NCBI RefSeq assembly: GCF_038397735.1
Contig: NZ_CP151635.1
Coordinates: forward strand, 1,054,001-1,118,000
Origin: Microbacterium sp. LWH13-1.2
GTDB lineage: Bacteria; Actinomycetota; Actinomycetes; Actinomycetales; Microbacteriaceae
Direction: 5' to 3'
DNA: 64,000 nucleotides
A program made the position numbers and the translations under genes. The first letter of the stretch is position 1, and each line of letters starts with the position of its first letter. Under the pieces are notes generated by a model, which ran no database searches, was not told the DNA's origin, and saw only the letters and a list, made by a program, of their open reading frames with translations. Below, one piece after another: positions 50,653 through 60,292 of this stretch.

Positions 50653-52593
50653 GTGAGAGTCGCGATCGTGACAGAGTCCTTCCTTCCGCACATGAACGGT
50701 GTCACCGGATCCGTCCTGCAGATCCTGAGGCACCTCGAGCGCACAGGCCATGAGGCGCACGTGATCGCGCCGGATGCCGTCGGCATGCCCACCGAGATCG
50801 ACGGTGCCGTCATCGAGCCCATCCCGAGCGTCCCGCTCCCCGGGTACCGCAACGTGCGGGTGGGCACCTCGCCCGCCCACCGCGTCGCGGCATCCCTCCG
50901 TCGCTTCCAGCCCGACGTCGTGCACCTCGCCTCGCCCTTCGCATTGGGCTGGCGGGGAGCGCTCGCCGCAGATCGTCTCGATATCGCCGCGGTCGCCGCA
51001 TACCAGACCGACGTCGCCGCGTACACGGAGCGATACCGGGTGCCCGCGACGACCGGTATCGCGCACACGCACATCGCCCGCCTCCATCGTCGGGCGACAC
51101 TGTCGCTCGCGCCGTCCGCCGACTCCGCCCAGCGCCTCGCCTCCCTCGGAGTCGATCGGGTGCGTCGGTGGGGGAGAGGAGTGGATGCCGAACGGTTCCA
51201 GCCCTCTCGACGCAGCGAGACGCTGCGGGCGGAGTGGGGCGGTGATGTCGTGATCGGATACGTCGGCCGACTCGCGCCCGAGAAGCAGGTCCAGGACCTC
51301 GCGGTGCTGCAGAGCATCCCCGGGGCCAGACTCGTGATCGTGGGGGACGGACCCAGCCGGACGAAGCTCGAGGCGGTGTTGCCGCACGCCCTCTTCCTCG
51401 GCCATCTCGAGGGTGAAGCCCTCGCAGCCGCCACCGCATCCTTCGACGTCTTCGTGCACCCGGGGGAGAGCGAGACCTTCGGTCAGACCCTGCAGGAGGC
51501 GCACGCGAGCGGCGTCCCCGTCGTCGCCACCGGACGTGGCGGCCCCCTCGATCTCGTGCGGATGGGGATCGACGGATGGCTGTACTCTCCCGGAGACCTG
51601 GCGGATCTGCGGATGAGGGTCGCCGACCTCGCAGGAGACGGTCGCAAGCGCAGGGCGTTCGGCGAGGCAGGGCACCAGGCCGTCCAGGGGCGCAGCTGGT
51701 CGAGCGTGTGCGACCAGCTGCTCGGCCATTTCGATGAAGCACGGACTCTCCGCGCCGTGGACTCGGGGGTCCGCACGCGCCGCCTCACCCGCCCCGACAT
51801 CGCGGCTCCCGTCGACGCGCGTCGCTGGCACCGGTACGTCGCGATGGGCGACTCCCTCACGGAAGGACTGTGCGACCCGGCGCCGGACGGAGCCCTGCGC
51901 GGATGGGCGGACCGCCTCGCCCTGCTGCTCGCTGCGCGCGGTGGACTGCACTACGCGAACCTCGCGATCAGGTCGAAGCGGGTCCGAGACGTCTGCGAGA
52001 TCCAGCTCCCGCGCGCCCTCGAGCTCGAACCGGACCTCGTATCGATCCTCATCGGTGCGAACGACCTGGTGAAGTCGACCGTCGATGTGCCGGCGCTCGC
52101 CGCAGAAGTCGAAGGTGCGGTGCGGCGACTCCGCAGCATCGGAGCGGATGTCGTTCTGGTCACGCCGTTCCTCCCTCGCCGGCGGGCGGCTGCGATCTAC
52201 TCCCGCCGGTTCGCGGCCTTCGCGACGGCGCTCGCGGGCATCGCCGCCCGCACGGGCGCGATACTGATCGACACCGATCTGCATCCCTCTCTTCCCGACC
52301 GACCGAACTGGGGCGAGGATCTCGTGCATCTCAGCAGTCGCGGTCACCGCTTCCTCGCGTACCGAGCGGGCGAGGTGCTGGCGGTCCCGCATGCGGACAC
52401 GCTCGGCGCTCTCGATGCCGCGCTGCACGAGAACGAGCCGATCGGTGCGGGGCTGTGGTGGCGGAGACATGCGCTGCCGTGGGTATGGCGTCGGATGCAC
52501 GGCCGCGCCGCCGGCGACGGGCGCAGTGCGAAGCACGACGACTACGTGTACCTCGGGCGGTCGACGTCGCACAGCGGGGTGCGGGTGAGCTGA
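50653..52593 (+). CDS. Glycosyltransferase family 4 fused to an SGNH/GDSL hydrolase
   Basis: A 646-residue protein with two enzymes in one chain. Residues 1-375 are a GT4 retaining glycosyltransferase: VRVAIVTESFLPHMNGVTGS at the start, GYVGRLAPEKQ near residue 205 and the E-x7-E motif ESETFGQTLQEA near residue 273, most like alpha-mannosyltransferases. From about residue 390 an SGNH hydrolase begins: MGDSLTEG (nucleophile serine near residue 400), GAND near 469, and DLVH near 555 with aspartate and histidine. No signal peptide, so cytoplasmic. The GTG at 50653 matches the usual GT4 N terminus; the longer open frame does not. Confidence 0.88.
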   Translation: MRVAIVTESFLPHMNGVTGSVLQILRHLERTGHEAHVIAPDAVGMPTEIDGAVIEPIPSVPLPGYRNVRVGTSPAHRVAASLRRFQPDVVHLASPFALGWRGALAADRLDIAAVAAYQTDVAAYTERYRVPATTGIAHTHIARLHRRATLSLAPSADSAQRLASLGVDRVRRWGRGVDAERFQPSRRSETLRAEWGGDVVIGYVGRLAPEKQVQDLAVLQSIPGARLVIVGDGPSRTKLEAVLPHALFLGHLEGEALAAATASFDVFVHPGESETFGQTLQEAHASGVPVVATGRGGPLDLVRMGIDGWLYSPGDLADLRMRVADLAGDGRKRRAFGEAGHQAVQGRSWSSVCDQLLGHFDEARTLRAVDSGVRTRRLTRPDIAAPVDARRWHRYVAMGDSLTEGLCDPAPDGALRGWADRLALLLAARGGLHYANLAIRSKRVRDVCEIQLPRALELEPDLVSILIGANDLVKSTVDVPALAAEVEGAVRRLRSIGADVVLVTPFLPRRRAAAIYSRRFAAFATALAGIAARTGAILIDTDLHPSLPDRPNWGEDLVHLSSRGHRFLAYRAGEVLAVPHADTLGALDAALHENEPIGAGLWWRRHALPWVWRRMHGRAAGDGRSAKHDDYVYLGRSTSHSGVRVS

Positions 52594-52662
52594 AGCGACC
52601 GCGGTGGATGCACCGCTCGGTTCATCCGGGCCGGGCGGTTCCCGCCGTGCGATGCGGATCGA

Positions 52663-53973
52663 TCAGCGGCGTCCCATGCCGTGGTACGTCCAGCCCGCAG
52701 CTCGCCAAGCGGCGGAATCGAGGCAGTTGCGGCCGTCGATGATGACCCGACCTGCGACGAGCGACCCGGCGTGCTCTGGTGTCATCTCGCGACGGTAGAG
52801 GTCCCACTCCGTGACGATCACCACGGCGTCCGCGTCGCGGAGGGCGTCGTCACGTTCCGTCGCGTAGCCGAGTTGGGGGTGCGCCGCCGCAGCGTTCTCG
52901 AGGGCGGCCGGGTCGGTGACGACCACGTCCGCTCCCAAACCGCGCAACCGCACGGCGACGTCGAGAGCGGGGGAGTCGCGGATGTCGTCGCTGAACGGCT
53001 TGAACGCGGCACCGAGCACCGCGATGCGGCGTCCGAACACCAGACCCCCCAGTGCGTCGACGACGAGCTGCACGGCTCTGTCGCGTCGCCGGATGTTGAT
53101 CGAGTCCACCTCACGGAGGAACCCCACGGCCTCTCCGCGCCCGAGCTCCTCGGCGCGGGCTGCGAAGGCGCGGATGTCCTTCGGGAGACAGCCACCGCCG
53201 AACCCGATGCCCGAGCCCAGGTACCGTCGTCCGATGCGGGTGTCGTGCCCGAGCGCGTCCGCGAGGAGCGCGACGTCGGCGCCCGACGCCTCGGCGATCT
53301 CGGCCATCGCGTTGATGAAGGAGATCTTGGTGGCGAGGAAGGCGTTGGCCGCGCCCTTCACGAGCTCGGCCGTCGCCAGATCCGTCACGAGGAAAGGCGT
53401 GCCGGCATCCACAGCCGGGCGGTAGGCCTCGCGCAGCGCTTCGGCGGCACGCTCGCCGTCGCTTCCGGACGGCACACCCACCACGAGGCGGTCTGGTGAG
53501 ATCGTGTCGTGCACGGCCCAACCTTCGCGGAGGAACTCGGGATTCCACACGAGGGTCGCGCCGGTGCCCGCGACCGCCGCGCTCAGGCGCTCGGCCGTCC
53601 CCACAGGCACCGTCGACTTGCCGGCCACAACGTCGCTCGGGTGCAGGTGGGGGAGCAGCGCGGCCACTGCGGCGTCGACGAACCGCAGATCCGCGGCATG
53701 TCCGCCCGCGATCTGCGGCGTGCCGACGGCGATGAAGTGGATCGTCGCTCCACTCGCATCCGACATCTCGGTGCTGAATCTCAGTCGCCCTGAGGTGAGG
53801 CCCTCCTGCAGGAGCTCACTGAGCTGCGGTTCGAAGAACGGCGCGGTGCCGTTCGCGAGAGCGGCAACCTTCTGCGCGTCGACGTCGATCCCGACGACGT
53901 CGTGTCCGATCGAGGCCATCGCTGCGGCGTGCACGGCACCGAGGTACCCGCATCCGATCACTGACATGCGCAT
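52663..53973 (-). CDS. ugd: UDP-glucose 6-dehydrogenase
   Basis: A 436-residue NAD-dependent enzyme oxidising UDP-glucose to UDP-glucuronate for surface polysaccharides. The N-terminal Rossmann motif is VIGCGYLGAVHA, the central WNPEFLREGWAVHD is conserved, and the catalytic cysteine is in GFGGGCLPKDIRAF near residue 258. ATG at 53973 or 53967 are both possible; no clear ribosome-binding site is seen. Convergent with the glycosyltransferase fusion, which could use sugars from the same pathway. UDP-ManNAc dehydrogenase is less likely given the motif set. Confidence 0.9.
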   Translation of the reverse strand: MRMSVIGCGYLGAVHAAAMASIGHDVVGIDVDAQKVAALANGTAPFFEPQLSELLQEGLTSGRLRFSTEMSDASGATIHFIAVGTPQIAGGHAADLRFVDAAVAALLPHLHPSDVVAGKSTVPVGTAERLSAAVAGTGATLVWNPEFLREGWAVHDTISPDRLVVGVPSGSDGERAAEALREAYRPAVDAGTPFLVTDLATAELVKGAANAFLATKISFINAMAEIAEASGADVALLADALGHDTRIGRRYLGSGIGFGGGCLPKDIRAFAARAEELGRGEAVGFLREVDSINIRRRDRAVQLVVDALGGLVFGRRIAVLGAAFKPFSDDIRDSPALDVAVRLRGLGADVVVTDPAALENAAAAHPQLGYATERDDALRDADAVVIVTEWDLYRREMTPEHAGSLVAGRVIIDGRNCLDSAAWRAAGWTYHGMGRR

Positions 53974-54000
53974 GGTGACAGGACAGCGGATGCTCCTCAC

Positions 54001-54336
54001 CTGCCGGCATCCGGTCGGTGAACGGCGCGTGGACGACGTGTGTCCGAACGACCGGATGGTGCGGTCGCGGGGGTTTTCGGGGTGCCGCTGGTAGGCTGGA
54101 CGAGGTCGACGTCTGTCGGCTGCACAACTTCATATCGACTCATGGAGCGATCGGCGGAGAGCTGGTCCCCTGTGGTGGGTTCCTCGGCGGGTCGTCGGGT
54201 GGCTTTCTACTGGTGGCCAGCGCAGGTGACATTCGCGGGATTGCCCGCGCGCCCGTATCCGGCTGCATCCGCTCCTTCATGAACACGCTCGCGCGTCATA
54301 CGGATTCGCGAGTCTAAACAAAGAAGGAGAGACCTC
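54001..54336 (+). promoter_or_regulatory. Long pnp leader region
   Basis: This 336-nt gap before pnp has no supported gene. TAGGCT near 54092-54097 could be a -10, giving a leader of about 230 nt. Around 54160-54225 the sequence is rich in GGTGGG/CCC and contains CTGGTGGCCAG, a short hairpin, so the leader is probably folded. PNPase controls its own leader in E. coli; the same here is only inferred. Confidence 0.4.
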
Positions 54337-56613
54337 TTGGAAGGTCCTGAAATCACCGCCACCGAGGCCGTTCTCGACAACGGCCGCTTCGGCACCCGCA
54401 CCATCCGCTTCGAGACCGGCCGCCTCGCGCAGCAGGCTCAGGGCGCAGTCGCCGCCTACCTCGACGGCGAGACCATGCTCCTCTCGGCCACCAGCGCAGG
54501 CAAGCACCCGCGCGAGGGCTTCGACTTCTTCCCGCTGACGGTCGACGTCGAAGAGCGTTCGTACGCAGCAGGCAAGATCCCCGGATCGTTCTTCCGTCGT
54601 GAGGGTCGTCCCTCGACCGAGGCGATCCTCGTCTGCCGTCTGATCGACCGTCCACTGCGCCCGTCGTTCGTCGACGGCCTCCGCAACGAGGTCCAGATCG
54701 TCATCACCGTGCTCTCGATCGCTCCGGGCGAGTTCTACGACGCTCTCGCGATCAACGCGGCTTCCGCGTCGACGCAGATCTCGGGTCTTCCGTTCTCGGG
54801 CCCCGTCGCCGGTGTGCGCCTCGCGTTCATCCCGGGTCAGGGCGAGCACGCCGACCAGTGGGTCGCGTTCCCGACCGCCGAGCAGGTCAGCGAGGCCGTG
54901 TTCGACCTGATCGTCGCCGGTCGTGTCGTCACCAAGTCCGACGGCACCGAAGACGTCGCGATCATGATGGTCGAGGCTGAGGCCACCGAGGGCAGCTGGA
55001 ACTTGATCAAGGCCGGCGCCACGAAGCCCGACGAGGCCGTCGTCGCGCAGGGTCTCGAAGCGTCGAAGCCCTTCATCGCGCAGCTCGTCAAGGCTCAGGC
55101 CGAGCTTGCGGCAACCGCTGCGAAGGAGCCGGGCGTGTACCCGGTCTTCCCGCCGTACTCCAGCGAGGTCTACGACTTCGTGGCCGAGCGCTCCTATGAC
55201 GACCTGGTGAACGTCTACCAGATCGCCGACAAGCTGGAGCGTCAGGGCAAGGACGACGAGGTCAAGGACCGCGTCAAGGCGCAGCTCATCGAAGCAGTCG
55301 AGGCCGGCAACCTGCCGGCTGGAGCACCGCTCGAGTTCTCCGCGGCGTACAAGTCCGTCACGAAGAAGATCGTCCGCGGCCGCATCCTCACGGAGAGCGT
55401 GCGCATGGACGGCCGTGGTCTCGCGGACATCCGTCCGCTGGACGCAGAGGTGCAGGTCATCCCGCGCGTTCACGGCTCGGCGATCTTCCAGCGCGGCGAG
55501 ACCCAGATCATGGGCATCACCACGCTGAACATGCTCAAGATGGAGCAGCAGATCGACTCGCTGTCGCCCACGACGAGCAAGCGCTACATGCACCACTACA
55601 ACTTCCCGCCCTACTCGACCGGTGAGACCGGCCGGGTCGGTTCGCCGAAGCGTCGCGAGATCGGGCACGGCTTCCTCGCCGAGCGCGCACTCGTGCCGGT
55701 GCTGCCGAGCCGCGAGGAGTTCCCCTACGCGATCCGTCAGGTCTCCGAGGCGCTGAGCTCCAACGGCTCGACGTCGATGGGATCCGTCTGCGCCTCGACC
55801 CTCTCGCTCCTGAACGCGGGTGTGCCGCTGCGCGCAGCCGTCGCCGGTATCGCGATGGGTCTCGTATCCGACGAGGTCAACGGTGAGACGCGCTACGCCG
55901 CCCTCACCGACATCCTCGGCGCCGAGGACGCGCTCGGCGACATGGACTTCAAGGTCGCCGGCACCAGCGAGTTCGTCACGGCGATCCAGCTCGACACGAA
56001 GCTCGACGGCATCCCGTCGTCGGTGCTCGCAGGCGCGCTGACCCAGGCCCGCGACGCGCGTCTGACGATCCTCAATGTCCTGAACGCCGCGATCGATGCT
56101 CCCGACGAGATGGCGCCGACCGCGCCTCGCGTCATCAGCGTGCAGATCCCGGTCGACAAGATCGGCGAGCTGATCGGCCCGAAGGGCAAGACGATCAACG
56201 CGATCCAGGATGAGACCGGCGCTCAGATCTCCATCGAGGAGGACGGCACCGTCTACATCGGCGCGACCGACGGCCCCTCGGCCGAGGCCGCCCGTGCCCA
56301 GGTCAACGCGATCGCCAACCCGACCAACCCCGAGGTGGGCGAGCAGTTCCTCGGAACCGTCGTGAAGATCGCGACGTTCGGTGCGTTCGTCTCGCTGCTC
56401 CCGGGCAAGGACGGCCTGCTGCACGTCACCGAGGTGCGCAAGCTCGCCGGTGGCAAGCGCGTCGAGAACGTCGACGACGTGCTGTCTGTCGGTCAGAAGA
56501 TCCTCGTGAAGATCACGAAGATCGACGACCGCGGCAAGCTGTCGCTCGAGCCCGTGCTCGACGACGCTCCCGCGGCGGACGCAGCTCCCGCTGAAGAGGC
56601 CGCAGCCGAGTAA
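54337..56613 (+). CDS. pnp: Polyribonucleotide nucleotidyltransferase (PNPase)
   Basis: A 758-residue 3'-5' phosphorolytic exoribonuclease. Two RNase PH-like domains (residues 10-240 and 350-580) are separated by a helical segment; the second has the [11 protein letters not shown] and [16 protein letters not shown] active-site regions. A KH domain with [19 protein letters not shown] near residue 612 and an S1 domain near 670-740 follow. The tail is Ala/Pro/Glu-rich. The start is TTG at 54337 with AGAAGGAGA about 7 nt upstream; no ATG fits. Usually next to rpsO, here 18.5 kb away. Confidence 0.96.
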   Translation: MEGPEITATEAVLDNGRFGTRTIRFETGRLAQQAQGAVAAYLDGETMLLSATSAGKHPREGFDFFPLTVDVEERSYAAGKIPGSFFRREGRPSTEAILVCRLIDRPLRPSFVDGLRNEVQIVITVLSIAPGEFYDALAINAASASTQISGLPFSGPVAGVRLAFIPGQGEHADQWVAFPTAEQVSEAVFDLIVAGRVVTKSDGTEDVAIMMVEAEATEGSWNLIKAGATKPDEAVVAQGLEASKPFIAQLVKAQAELAATAAKEPGVYPVFPPYSSEVYDFVAERSYDDLVNVYQIADKLERQGKDDEVKDRVKAQLIEAVEAGNLPAGAPLEFSAAYKSVTKKIVRGRILTESVRMDGRGLADIRPLDAEVQVIPRVHGSAIFQRGETQIMGITTLNMLKMEQQIDSLSPTTSKRYMHHYNFPPYSTGETGRVGSPKRREIGHGFLAERALVPVLPSREEFPYAIRQVSEALSSNGSTSMGSVCASTLSLLNAGVPLRAAVAGIAMGLVSDEVNGETRYAALTDILGAEDALGDMDFKVAGTSEFVTAIQLDTKLDGIPSSVLAGALTQARDARLTILNVLNAAIDAPDEMAPTAPRVISVQIPVDKIGELIGPKGKTINAIQDETGAQISIEEDGTVYIGATDGPSAEAARAQVNAIANPTNPEVGEQFLGTVVKIATFGAFVSLLPGKDGLLHVTEVRKLAGGKRVENVDDVLSVGQKILVKITKIDDRGKLSLEPVLDDAPAADAAPAEEAAAE

Positions 56614-56628
56614 TCGGAGCGCTTCGAT

Positions 56629-56669
56629 ACGAGGCCCGGGTCTGTCCTCAGGGATGGCCCGGGCTTCGT
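56629..56669 (+). terminator. Terminator after pnp
   Basis: ACGAGGCCCGGG (56629-56640) pairs with CCCGGGCTTCGT (56658-56669) with one G-T pair, and outer GATAC/GTATC bases extend it across a small bulge. Confidence 0.75.
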
Positions 56670-56831
56670 CGTATCCGATGTGATCAAACCGTTATGGGAA
56701 GTTCTTGCGCCGTTCCACGGATTGGTCGGGGAGTTCGCGGATGTCGCTTACTCTCGAAGTACGCACCGGGGGGTGCAAATCACAGGCAGTGACGCAGGTC
56801 GGTACGCACCGACTGACGCGGGGGTGAGGAT

Positions 56832-57860
56832 ATGCGGTTGTTCAGCGTAGGCGCAGGTACGTCGCCCGAACGCGCGCAGCAGGGCGCGGCAGAGCACCCG
56901 TCCGCTCCCATCCCGATCGTCGGACCCGGAATAGGGGAGAGCATCCGCGTCCCGCTCGGCGAGACCGGTCTCGACACCTTCCCTCTCATGCTCGGCGCGG
57001 CGGAGTTCGGCTGGAACGTCGATCTCGAGACGAGTCACGGGATCCTCGATCGCTACGTGGAGTTCGGCGGTAACGCGATCCACACGGCAGATGGCTTCTC
57101 GGGCGGACGCAGCGAGCACATCATCGGCCAGTGGCTGCAGTCGCGCGGACAGCGCGAACGCGCAGTGCTCAGCGTCCGCATCGGCGCGCACGCCGACAAT
57201 CCCGGTCTCGGCTCCGTCAACCTCGTGCGCGCGGTCGAGGGGTCGCTGACGCGTCTGGGAGTCGATCGCATCGATGTGCTCTACCTCGACGCGACCCTCG
57301 ACAAGACGACGAACCTCGAAGACACGCTCGCGACCGTCGAGTGGATGGTCGATGCCGGCAAGATCGGTGCTCTCGGTGCGTTCGGATTCGCACCCGAGCG
57401 ACTCGTCGAGGCGCGCATCCTCGCCTCCGCCGGATACCCGCGCATCGAGGTCATCGACTCCCCGTACAACCTCATCCGTCGGCAGCCGTTCGAGGGCGAT
57501 CTGAGACTCGTGGCGGGTGCGCAGAGCCTCGCCGTCACTCCGTCGCATGCCCTCGAGCACGGGTTCCTCTCCGGCCGGCATCGCAGCAAGGCGCTGACCT
57601 CGAGAGGCGTGCGCGGTGAGCAGCTCCGCGGTCATCTCAACCGTCGGGGGACCAAGATCCTCCGAGCTCTCGACCAGGTGGCCACCGAGCTCGAGGTGCC
57701 GGTCGCCGCCGTCTCGATCGCCTGGCTGCTCGCACAGCGCACCATCGCGGCGCCGATCGTCAACACGTTCGCGACCGATCATGTCGATGAACTCATGCAG
57801 GGTGCGGGCGTCTCGCTCTCGCGCACACAGGTCGCCGAACTCACTCGCGCCGGCAACTGA
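56832..57860 (+). CDS. Aldo/keto reductase homologue lacking the catalytic tetrad
   Basis: A 342-residue protein with the aldo/keto reductase barrel. GGNAIHTADGFSGGRSEHII near residues 79-98 aligns with the usual NFFDTADVYG...SE segment, and SLTRLGVDRIDVLYLD with the ...IDLYQIH segment. By this alignment all four catalytic residues differ: Asp to His84, Tyr to Phe89, Lys to Arg116 and His to Asp153. The barrel and NADPH-side helices appear intact, so it may bind ligand or cofactor without reducing. A 35-residue polar N-terminal extension precedes the barrel. ATG at 56832 follows GTGAGGA. Between pnp and a histidine phosphatase. Confidence 0.82.
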   Translation: MRLFSVGAGTSPERAQQGAAEHPSAPIPIVGPGIGESIRVPLGETGLDTFPLMLGAAEFGWNVDLETSHGILDRYVEFGGNAIHTADGFSGGRSEHIIGQWLQSRGQRERAVLSVRIGAHADNPGLGSVNLVRAVEGSLTRLGVDRIDVLYLDATLDKTTNLEDTLATVEWMVDAGKIGALGAFGFAPERLVEARILASAGYPRIEVIDSPYNLIRRQPFEGDLRLVAGAQSLAVTPSHALEHGFLSGRHRSKALTSRGVRGEQLRGHLNRRGTKILRALDQVATELEVPVAAVSIAWLLAQRTIAAPIVNTFATDHVDELMQGAGVSLSRTQVAELTRAGN

Positions 57861-57940
57861 ACGTCGTAACGCCCCTGTCACAGTCCTGGCATAGGGTGGA
57901 GTGAATCCCGGCAAGCGCTGTCGATGAAGCGAGCGAGTTT

Positions 57941-58543
57941 GTGACGCATTACATATATCTGGTCCGACATGGTGAACATCAGGACGCCGAGCACGGTCTC
58001 GCTGACGGACCCCTGTCGCCACGGGGCCAGCGTCAGGCAGAGCTGATCGCGGACCGGCTCTCCGGGCTCCCTCTCGACGCGGTCTGGCATTCGCCGCTGC
58101 TGCGTGCGAACGAGACGGCGCGAGCGATCGCCGCAAGGCTCCCGTCCGTCGACCCCGCCCCGACCGCCCTGCTGTTCGACTGCGTGCCCACCGGGATGAC
58201 CGAGGAGACCCCAGCAGCCTACGAACCGTTCTTCGGCTCGATCACGGAGGCAGAGCTCGATGCGGGTCGCGCCCAGATGTTCGACGCCGTCAACGAGTTC
58301 CTCGTGCGCAAGCCGGGTGACGTGCACGAGGTGCTCATCACACACAACTTCGTGATCTCGTGGTTCGTCCGCGAGGTGCTCGGTGCTCCCGAGTGGCGGT
58401 GGATGACCCTCAACCAGGCGCACTGCGGTCTGACCGTCATCGCGCAGAAGCAGGGGCGTCCGTGGACCCTGCTCACCCACAACGACACCGGGCACCTCCC
58501 GGTCGAGCTCAGAACGGGCATCCCCGACACCATGCCGGTCTGA
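57941..58543 (+). CDS. Histidine phosphatase-family protein
   Basis: A 200-residue phosphoglycerate mutase-like phosphatase. The phosphohistidine motif LVRHGEHQDAEHG lies at residues 7-19; LSPRGQRQAELIADRL and the second-arginine region WHSPLLRANETARAIA follow; the second catalytic histidine is in LITHNFVISWF near residue 130. Closest types are SixA/CobC-like phosphatases of unknown substrate. The GTG at 57941 puts RHG at the usual distance from the N terminus. It lies 80 nt after the AKR homologue and 59 nt before dapB. Confidence 0.88.
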   Translation: MTHYIYLVRHGEHQDAEHGLADGPLSPRGQRQAELIADRLSGLPLDAVWHSPLLRANETARAIAARLPSVDPAPTALLFDCVPTGMTEETPAAYEPFFGSITEAELDAGRAQMFDAVNEFLVRKPGDVHEVLITHNFVISWFVREVLGAPEWRWMTLNQAHCGLTVIAQKQGRPWTLLTHNDTGHLPVELRTGIPDTMPV

Positions 58544-58602
58544 TTGGGCGATAGGCGGCCCGCCGCGAAGGTCGGCGAGCCCCTGCGAAATAGACTGAAC
58601 GC

Positions 58603-59343
58603 ATGACCACGCAGGTAGCACTCGTCGGCGGCACCGGAAAGCTCGGCTCTATCATCCACGCGGTGATCGATGAGCTCGAGGGTTTCGAGGTGAGTCGCGT
58701 GCTCACCTCCAGAAGCGACCTCGCCGAGCTGGATGGGGTGGGGCTGGTGATCGATGCGACCACGCCTCAGGTGAGCGTCGATGTGGTGCGGGCAGCAGTC
58801 GAACGGCAGATCAACGTCCTCGTGGCCACCTCCGGCTGGTCATCGGAGCGCATCGCCCTCGTGCGGCCGCTCGTCGAGAATGCCGGCACCGGCATCGTCT
58901 TCATCCCGAACTTCTCGCTGGGGTCCGTGCTCGGCTCCGCTCTCGCCGCTGCGGCTGCGCCGTTCTTCGGCTCCGCCGAGATCGTCGAGGCGCACCACGA
59001 GGCCAAGGTCGATTCACCGAGCGGCACGGCGGTCCGCACCGCCGAGTTGATCGCGGCTGCACGCACCGAGCAGGGACCGGTCAGTGCCCCGCATGCGGAC
59101 CAGCGTGCTCGGGGCCAGCAGGTGGGCAGCGTGCCGATCCATTCCCTTCGTCGCCCCGGAGTCATCGCCAAGCAGGAGGTCATCCTCTCCGGGCCCGGAG
59201 AATCGCTGACGTTCACGCACGACACCGTGGACCCCGCCCTCGCTTACGCCCCGGGCATCCGTCTCGCCGTCCCTTTCGCAGCGAGTGCCAGAGGCGTCTT
59301 CGTCGGTCTCGAGAGCATGATCGACATCGGCGTCCGTTCGTGA
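58603..59343 (+). CDS. dapB: 4-hydroxy-tetrahydrodipicolinate reductase
   Basis: A 246-residue NAD(P)H-dependent reductase in the lysine and diaminopimelate pathway, so needed for cell wall synthesis. The N-terminal VALVGGTGKLGSIIH binds the nucleotide, and the diagnostic EAHHEAKVDSPSGTA near residue 130 holds the active-site histidines and lysine. ATG at 58603 follows TAGACT (58591-58596) by 6 nt. Its stop overlaps the following small membrane gene (TGATG). Confidence 0.95.
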   Translation: MTTQVALVGGTGKLGSIIHAVIDELEGFEVSRVLTSRSDLAELDGVGLVIDATTPQVSVDVVRAAVERQINVLVATSGWSSERIALVRPLVENAGTGIVFIPNFSLGSVLGSALAAAAAPFFGSAEIVEAHHEAKVDSPSGTAVRTAELIAAARTEQGPVSAPHADQRARGQQVGSVPIHSLRRPGVIAKQEVILSGPGESLTFTHDTVDPALAYAPGIRLAVPFAASARGVFVGLESMIDIGVRS

Positions 59344-59777
59344 TGTCGCGAATCGGCGTCGCCCTGATGGGCGCGGCTCTTCTCGTCTATCTGGCCGTCG
59401 CGATCTGGTTGGCCGTGATGTTCTTCTCGGTCGGAACCCCCGTATCGATCGGGATGGGGATCGCGCTCATCGTGCTCGCCCCGATCGGGGCGTGGGCCCT
59501 CGTGCGCGAGATGCAGTTCGGGTTCGCCGCCGATCGGCTGGGGCGCGAGCTGGATGCCGAGGGCGGCATGCCGGAGGCTGAGACCGAACTCACGCCCAGC
59601 GGTCGGATCGCCCGCGCGGACGCCGATCCGATGATCCAGCGGTACACCGCAGCTGCGGATTCAGCGCCGGGGGACTGGCGGGCACGCTACCGCTTGGGTG
59701 TCGTGCAGGATGCGGCGGGGCGTCGCAAGGACGCCCGCGCCAGCATCCGTGAGGCGATCCGCCTCGCGCGCGGCTGA
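59343..59777 (+). CDS. Membrane protein with TPR-like C terminus, coupled to dapB
   Basis: A 144-residue protein with two membrane helices (about residues 5-28 and 36-55) and a soluble C-terminal part of 85 residues. The end, GDWRARYRLGVVQDAAGRRKDARASIREAI, split over two helices, resembles one tetratricopeptide repeat. ATG at 59343 overlaps the dapB stop; GTG at 59340 is an alternative. Function unknown; the pairing with dapB is typical of Microbacteriaceae only in my impression. Confidence 0.77.
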   Translation: MSRIGVALMGAALLVYLAVAIWLAVMFFSVGTPVSIGMGIALIVLAPIGAWALVREMQFGFAADRLGRELDAEGGMPEAETELTPSGRIARADADPMIQRYTAAADSAPGDWRARYRLGVVQDAAGRRKDARASIREAIRLARG

Positions 59778-59783
59778 TCCGAC

Positions 59784-60209
59784 TCAGGCGAGGGTGGCCT
59801 CGAGAGTGATCTCGATGCCGGCGAGTGCTTGAGACACAGGGCAGCCGACCTTGGCCTCGGCCGCGATGGTCTGGAACGCCTCGGGGGCGAGACCGGGAAC
59901 GACCGCGTTGACGTTGAGGTGGCTTCCGGTGATTCCGACGCCCGGCTTGAAGGTGACCGACGCGCTGGTGTTGACGCGCTCCGGCGGGGTGCCGTTCTCT
60001 GAGAGAGCGTGCGAGAGGGCCATGCTGAAGCACGAGGCGTGAGCCGCGGCGATCAGCTCCTCCGGGGTGGTGGTGGTGTCGCTGCCCTCGCTGCGGGCCT
60101 TCCAGTTGATCGGGAAGGTGCCGAGCTTCGACGAGGAGAATGCGACGGTGCCCGAGCCCTCCGCGAGGGATCCGGTCCAGGTGGTGGTGGCTTCGCTGGT
60201 GACGGGCAT
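59784..60209 (-). CDS. OsmC-family peroxiredoxin
   Basis: A 141-residue thiol peroxidase of the OsmC/Ohr group that removes organic hydroperoxides. The two redox cysteines are in AAHASCFSMAL near residue 59 and AKVGCPVSQAL near residue 122, the usual spacing. The chain start EATTTWTGSLAEGSG is OsmC-like rather than Ohr-like. GGAGG precedes the ATG at 60209. Convergent with the dapB-linked gene, only 6 nt apart. Confidence 0.92.
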   Translation of the reverse strand: MPVTSEATTTWTGSLAEGSGTVAFSSSKLGTFPINWKARSEGSDTTTTPEELIAAAHASCFSMALSHALSENGTPPERVNTSASVTFKPGVGITGSHLNVNAVVPGLAPEAFQTIAAEAKVGCPVSQALAGIEITLEATLA

Positions 60210-60292
60210 GATTCCTCCGGTTCTCGCGCCGCGGGATGTGCGCTCGCGTGTGGGGCCAGCCTATCGACCGGGTGCGTCGGACGGAACAGCGC

